Source: Ampelocalamus luodianensis | Taxonomy: Eukaryota > Streptophyta > Magnoliopsida > Poales > Poaceae | DNA length: 64,000 nt | Reading direction: 5' to 3' | Assembly (NCBI GenBank): GCA_036346255.1 | Contig: CM070629.1 | Span: 48,978,916 to 49,042,915 of the forward strand | In this document: positions 59,008 to 64,000 of the stretch, piece by piece | Layout: each line of letters opens with the position of its first letter | Position numbering within the stretch: the first letter of the stretch is position 1 | Notes under the pieces: model-generated | The model's input: only the letters and a program-made list of their open reading frames with translations | Database searches by the model: none | Told to the model about the DNA's origin: nothing | Translations under genes and position numbers: made by a program

Positions 59008-59020
59008 CCTCCCCCCCCCT
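59008..59020 (-). promoter_or_regulatory. Polypurine tract of gypsy element 3
   Basis: AAGGGGGGGGGGAGG on the minus strand, immediately upstream of the 3' LTR start at 59004; this primes plus-strand DNA synthesis in LTR elements. Confidence 0.85.
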
Positions 59021-60897
59021 TACAAGAATCTCGTCCTGAGATTTGGCTCACTCGGAAAAGAAACATGGGTAGTCCTCACGCAGACGATCTTCCTATTTCC
59101 AAGTAGCTTCATCCTTGAAATGATTCCACCACTGAACTTTAATGAACTTGATGACATGATTCCTTGTTCTTTGTTCAGCTTCTTCAAGGATGCGAACAGG
59201 GTGCTCACGGTAGGTTAAATCTTCTTGGACATCGAGATTTTCCAACGGAGCTTCCTCGGTTGGAACTCGAAGGCACTTCTTCAAATGGGACACATGGAAT
59301 ACATGATGTACTCCCTCAAGTGCAGTGGGCAACTCCAACTTGTAAGCAACAACTCCTTTCTTCTCGATGATACGGTAAGGACCAACATATCGAGGAGCTA
59401 ACTTACCCTTGACGCCGAAATGTTGATGGCCCTTTAGAGGAGAAACTTTGAGATAAATGAAGTCATTGGGCTCAAAGCTCAATTCACGACGACGACGATC
59501 CGCATAGCTCTTTTGCCTGGATTGAGCTCTGTGCAATCGATCTCGAATAAACTAAACCTGGCTTTCAGCCTCATTGATCGAGTCCAGGCCAAAGAAGGGT
59601 CGTTCGCCATTCTCAGACCAATTCAACAGGGTTCTACACTTTCTTCTGTATAAGACCTCGAAAGGTGCCATGCCGAGACTGGCTTGAACGCTGTTGTTGT
59701 ACGAGAACTCGGCGAATGGCAAGCATTTCTCCCAATTCTTACCATAGGAGAGAACGCAAGCACGGAGCATGTCTTCCAAGACTTGGTTGACTCATTCCGT
59801 CTGGCCATCTGCTTGAGGATGAAAAGCTGTGCTGAAGGAAAGACGAGTTCCCATAACCTCTTGCAAACTATGCCAAAACAGGGAGGTAAACAGAGCGCCA
59901 CGATCACAAATAATCGTCTTTGGTACCCCGTGTAAGCTCACAATCCTAGAAACATAGAGCTCAGCTAACAGACCCACGCGAAGCTGAGTCTTGACAGGGA
60001 GGAAATGTGCCACCTTAGTCAACCGATCAATGACAACACAAATGACATCATTTCCCTTGGAGGTTCTGGGTAGACCGGTGATAAAGTCCATGCCGATGGA
60101 ATCCCACTTCCACTCTGGCACTAGTAAAGGCTAGAGCAAACTTGCTGGGTGCTGATGCTCGGCCTTTATACGATGGCACACGTCGCACTCGGCAACGAAC
60201 TTTGCGATCTCGCGCTTCATTCGGGTCCACCAAAATCTCTGCCAGAGATCTTGTTACATCTTCGTGGCTCCAGGATGAATAGACAAAGGAGAATCATGGG
60301 CTTCTCAGAGAATCAAATCCCACAATTCCATGACCTTCGGAACCACAAGGCGCTGTCCAAACCACATAAAACCATGTTCATCTTCCGAGAAGCACTTGGC
60401 TGTCCCGTTCTTGATGTTCTGCTTGGTTTGGTTCACTCCAATGTCCGATTGCTGCGCAGCCTTGATCTGATCTACCAAAGTTGGTTGCACGACCAAGGTA
60501 GCGAGGAAACCATGCTCAACCACCTCCAAATTGAGCCGCTGAAATTCTTCAAGAAGGGCGGGCTGCTGCTCCTAGAGCAACAAGTTATTGCAATACACTT
60601 TTCGACTAAGTACATCGGCAACAACATTAGCCTTGCCCGGATGGTAGTGGATACCCATGTCATAGTCTTTGATCAATTCCAATCACCTTCTTTGCCTGAG
60701 GTTCAGATCGGGTTGGGTGAACAAATACTTCAGACTTTTGTGATCCGAATACACCTCGCAGCGATTACCGACTAGGTAATGTCGCCAAATCTTAAGTGCA
60801 TAGACCACAGCAGCTAGTTCCAAGTCATGGGTTGGGTAATTGAGTTCATAAGGTCTCAACTGTCTTGATGCATAGGCCACTACCTTGCCTTCTTGCC
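59021..60897 (-). pseudogene. pol of gypsy element 3 (RNase H, integrase, chromodomain-like tail), 5'-truncated
   Basis: In minus order: RNase H from QEGKVVAYASRQLRPYELNY (about 60897) with DHKSLKYLFTQPDLNLRQRR; a linker; integrase catalytic core (WDSIGMDFITGLPRTSKGND; SLHGVPKTIICDRGALFTS; FHPQADGQTE); the GPY/F region (LAPRYVGPYRIIEKKG; VFHVSHLKK); and a chromodomain-like tail (IKVQWWNHFKDEATWK). A TAG follows ATWK. Several other stops and frame changes occur (near 59555, 60130 and 60540). Everything upstream of RNase H is deleted, and the frame is joined at 60897 to LTR sequence. The chromodomain tail indicates a chromovirus, a class thought to target heterochromatin. Confidence 0.92.
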
Positions 60898-62789
60898 AAG
60901 CTATTAAGCACACTTCCTTTGGTATGCCGGCACAGCTAAGTCCTACGAGACATTTCCAATGGATTGTATTAATTAAGAGTCGCACGTATGGGGGTTAACC
61001 GTTAGTGAACCGCCGTTGCGGGCTCCCACTAAGGACCCACATGTGGAGTCAGACGCACCGGCCCAGCGGAAGCAACTACGGGTGCTCCTGGGTATGGAGA
61101 ACCTAGAAAGGACCCCATCCCTCTCATCCCCACAACGAACATTTTTCTCTATAACACCTCCTAGAGTACTAAGCCAAGATATGTCCCATATCCCTCTAGT
61201 GTGGTTAGCGCTAAAAAATTCTTGGTTTAGTGTAACAAGATGTTCGGTCCTTGTTGACTCGGGCACCATTCCATTCACACCAAAAGATCACACCATCACA
61301 CTAATGTGCCCAAGTCTAAAACATTTTATTTTCAGTTTTAGATTTCACAAATTAACAAAGCACAAGGTGCTGGACATAATGTAAATAATATGATATGTGT
61401 GATCAAGGTCATCGACTAAGTCAATAATCGCCCAATTCTACCGGTAGCTAAGCATTGTTAAGCATCATATCGTAAAGACAAATAAAAAGATCGTAAATCA
61501 TCAACTGGGCTCTAATTCACCAGTGAGAATATTAACTTAGGTTAGTGGCATGGGTGGATCATTTCAGGGAAACAATGCAATAGGATTAGCTACCTCTAAA
61601 GGATAAAATTAACCTTGACACAAAGAAGCATGCATACATATTCTTTGCAAATAAAATATTAGACTTTAAAAGTAATGGGATCAATATGATCAAATAAATG
61701 CTACATCTGCTTGCCTTGCTAGAAATCACTTGATTGCTGCAGAGGATCACTTTCGTAGTCAATAAACTCTTCGGAATCTAACGAAAGAAACGAGAAGAAC
61801 AGATAAGAACAAAGAATAGCAAAAAAGACTCAAAAACCAAAGTCAACCAAATCCATAAATTTTTCACATCAAGAAGAGCATGAATTTAAATGAATTTAGC
61901 AACAAGAACCAACTGATTTGGACTAAACATGCAAAAGTTATAGCCTAAACAATTTTAATCGGCTCAAAAAATCCAATTAAAATCTTTCTGTTACTGTTCA
62001 TTACATAAGTTTCTAGAAGGTTGGTGGACCTGAAAATTTTATGGTAGACAGAGCATGGTATTCTAAGAACAACAACAATTAGTTCACCTAATTTGGAGTT
62101 AAAGTGAATTGCTTATGATTTTTCCAATTATGAAACTGGAGCATAATTAATCGCAGAGGCAAAGACATAGTGAAAACCTATTCTACCCGAAAGCATGGCA
62201 ACAGAGGAATCTATCACATTTTAGTTTACTCGATTTGGAGTTACAGAGAATTACTTATGTATTTTTCAAGTTAAATGAATTTTTAGAGTAATAATTAAAG
62301 CTAAATAGAATTTAAATATACTAATAGATTTTTTTGGAACAAAACTAAGCCTCCAACCATTTTTAGATTAAAGCTTAGTTAAAACCAGGACTAACAAAAT
62401 TTGAATCAACCGAAAAGGAGTTAAAATGAATTAGTTATGCTATTTTGAAGTTTAACACATTTTATAGTTCATAAATAAAGGATTTCCATATTTCTTTAAT
62501 ATTGACCCAAAGCGGAAAAACTTGGGCCGTAGACATTGAATCCAACGGTCCAAGCGCGCCGGAGAACAGTCGCGCGAATAACACTAAGATCTCAGCGGTT
62601 GGATTCAAATCAACGGTCCAAAATGCTTGAGACGTTCGGACGGTCCGAACGTCCCAACAAATCTGGAGCATTGATTTGAGGATGGACGGCTCAGATCAAA
62701 GTGACGTTCGGACGATCCGAACATTTCAAAAGATTTGATCTGCAGATCTAAAATGGACGATAAAAAGGGATTGGAACGTTAGAACTCTG

Positions 62790-63190
62790 AACGCGCTGAG
62801 GAGGTCTAGACTGTTGGATCTAGATCTGACGGTCTAGATCTGTAAAGGGAGGTCCTAAGGTTTAAGATCTACAAGAGGGGAGGTCCTAAACGGCTCAGAT
62901 CTCCAAGGGGAGGTCCTGAACATTCAAGATCTACAGGAGGAGGTCCTTGACAGCCAAGATTTACAACAGGAGGTCCTGGACGTTTTCTTTACAGAAGTCC
63001 AAGGGGTGGTCTTTTGCGCAGAGGATCCCGAGGGTGGTCTTGAGGGTTGTCTTTGCAAAAGACCAACGGGGTGGTGTTTGCAAAAACACAGAAGGTGGTC
63101 TGAGGGTGGTCTTAGGGGAGGTCTGAGAGGGTGGTCCTTGGGGAGGTCTTTGGGTGGTCTTTGTAAAAAGACCAAGGAGTGGTCTTACGC
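62790..63190 (-). repeat. Degenerate AGATCT/GGACCTCC repeat array in gypsy-3 5' LTR
   Basis: Same array as 46320-46650, about seven units followed by GGTGGTCTTTG words, slightly longer than in the 3' LTR. Confidence 0.75.
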
Positions 63191-63936
63191 TTACGACAAC
63201 AGGGTTTTACGTCCGACACGCTTTGCCCGGTGGCTTGCCGGCGATACGTGCCACGGCGGCGCAAGCCAAAGGCTGAAACAAGTGCGCAATAGTATTGCGC
63301 AACTCACTGAGGTGATCTCAACGGTAGAGCTGGCCTAAAATAGCGGCGAGCCAGAAAACAGCGGTGGTGTAAGGCACGGCCAAAACGACAAAAGGGAAAA
63401 AGCTCCGTAATGTCCAAGAGAGTGGGTGCCCAAGCATCTAGGGACTACCAAAGAGTTACCTGAGCACAGAAGAGGTTCAAAGGTGACCAGAGGAGTTCTG
63501 GCGACGAAGACCAGTACCGACGACGTGGAAGACAACGTGGAGAAGATGGCCTGAGCAACAAGACAAAGACCGGGTGATCAAGATAGCTTCAATAGGGCCC
63601 ATAGATGGTCCATGAGCAAGTAATTGAAGAGAGGAGGTTCTTACCAGAGTTGAGGACGAAGGGGGTGATTTCGGTCGAAGAGATTCAAAACCCAAATTCA
63701 GGCAGGTCCTGTGAAAACAACCTAAAATTGAATTAGGGGAAATGACCACGGTGAGGAGGGGCGCAAAGTGACACGAAAGGAAATGGCAAGGAACCCTTGA
63801 AGCACTGGCGCCGCAAGGAGCTTGCTCCGGACGTCAATGGCGAAAAGGGGGCTCTCTGGTGTTTAAGCTCCAACAAGCAGAGAAAGGGCTAGGGAACCCA
63901 AGGTGGTGCTGAAAGAATCCAAGGAGGAGCTCTAGG

Positions 63937-63946
63937 CTATTTATAG
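63937..63946 (-). promoter_or_regulatory. TATA box of gypsy-3 5' LTR
   Basis: CTATAAATAG on the minus strand, equivalent to 57898-57907. Any transcript from here would now run into the truncated pol. Confidence 0.55.
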
Positions 63947-64000
63947 CTGGAGGAGCAACGGTGGAGCAAGGACCAAGCCTTAATGGCGGACAAGCCCTAA

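Larger units (their letters stand above)
60898..64000 (-). mobile_element. 5' LTR of gypsy element 3, truncated
   Basis: Colinear with the 3' LTR parts 44743-47265 and 57769-57960. It runs off the window end and lacks the last 825 bp or so of the LTR (equivalent to 43914-44742), the primer-binding site and gag. The junction with pol is at about 60889-60897. Compared with the 3' LTR it has extra sequence (about 245 bp at 62525-62770 and about 22 bp near 62198). Confidence 0.8.

Overview
This is a repeat-rich stretch of a plant nuclear genome, almost certainly a grass. The evidence is a spliced plant phosphatidylinositol synthase gene, a Stowaway MITE, Mutator-like elements including a Pack-MULE, hAT elements, a LINE remnant and dense nested Ty3/gypsy LTR retrotransposons primed by initiator tRNA-Met. 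A rice-type genome fits well, but the species cannot be fixed from the sequence alone. There is no CRISPR array, operon or bacterial gene.

Region by region (coordinates approximate where no target-site duplication, TSD, was found). 1-1109: nothing recognised. 1110-2206: a Stowaway MITE abutted by a long-TIR MULE. 3039-6930: LTR fragments, an (AT)n microsatellite and two decayed transposon genes. 6930-16592: LTR-type sequence in both orientations around a recent 1148-bp Pack-MULE (10573-11720) that carries a cold-shock-domain/CCHC gene copy. 17741-20518: the only intact host gene found, phosphatidylinositol synthase, on the minus strand with ten coding exons. Its possible 5'-UTR intron holds a MITE and a LINE remnant that is split by a solo LTR. 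25601-34228: a MULE end, then a gypsy element (5' LTR, ORF0, gag, protease, RT) broken off in RT, then a decayed MuDR-type gene.

34413 to the window end is one deep insertion nest. A hAT transposase gene is interrupted by a CRM-like gypsy element (+). That element's integrase is interrupted by a chromodomain gypsy element (-). Its 3' LTR is interrupted by a related solo LTR (+, TSD ACTGG). That solo LTR in turn contains a CRM-like LTR fragment, a hAT element carrying a host gene fragment (TSD GTTAATAT) and another solo LTR (TSD GATTG). The chromodomain element is internally deleted, so most of its 5' LTR is joined directly to RNase H.

Phosphatidylinositol synthase is the one gene likely to work; nearly everything else is transposon-derived and disabled. 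The most informative observations are two transposons carrying host gene fragments, an in-frame U5-PBS insertion inside a reverse transcriptase domain, and short palindrome or motif arrays inside LTRs.
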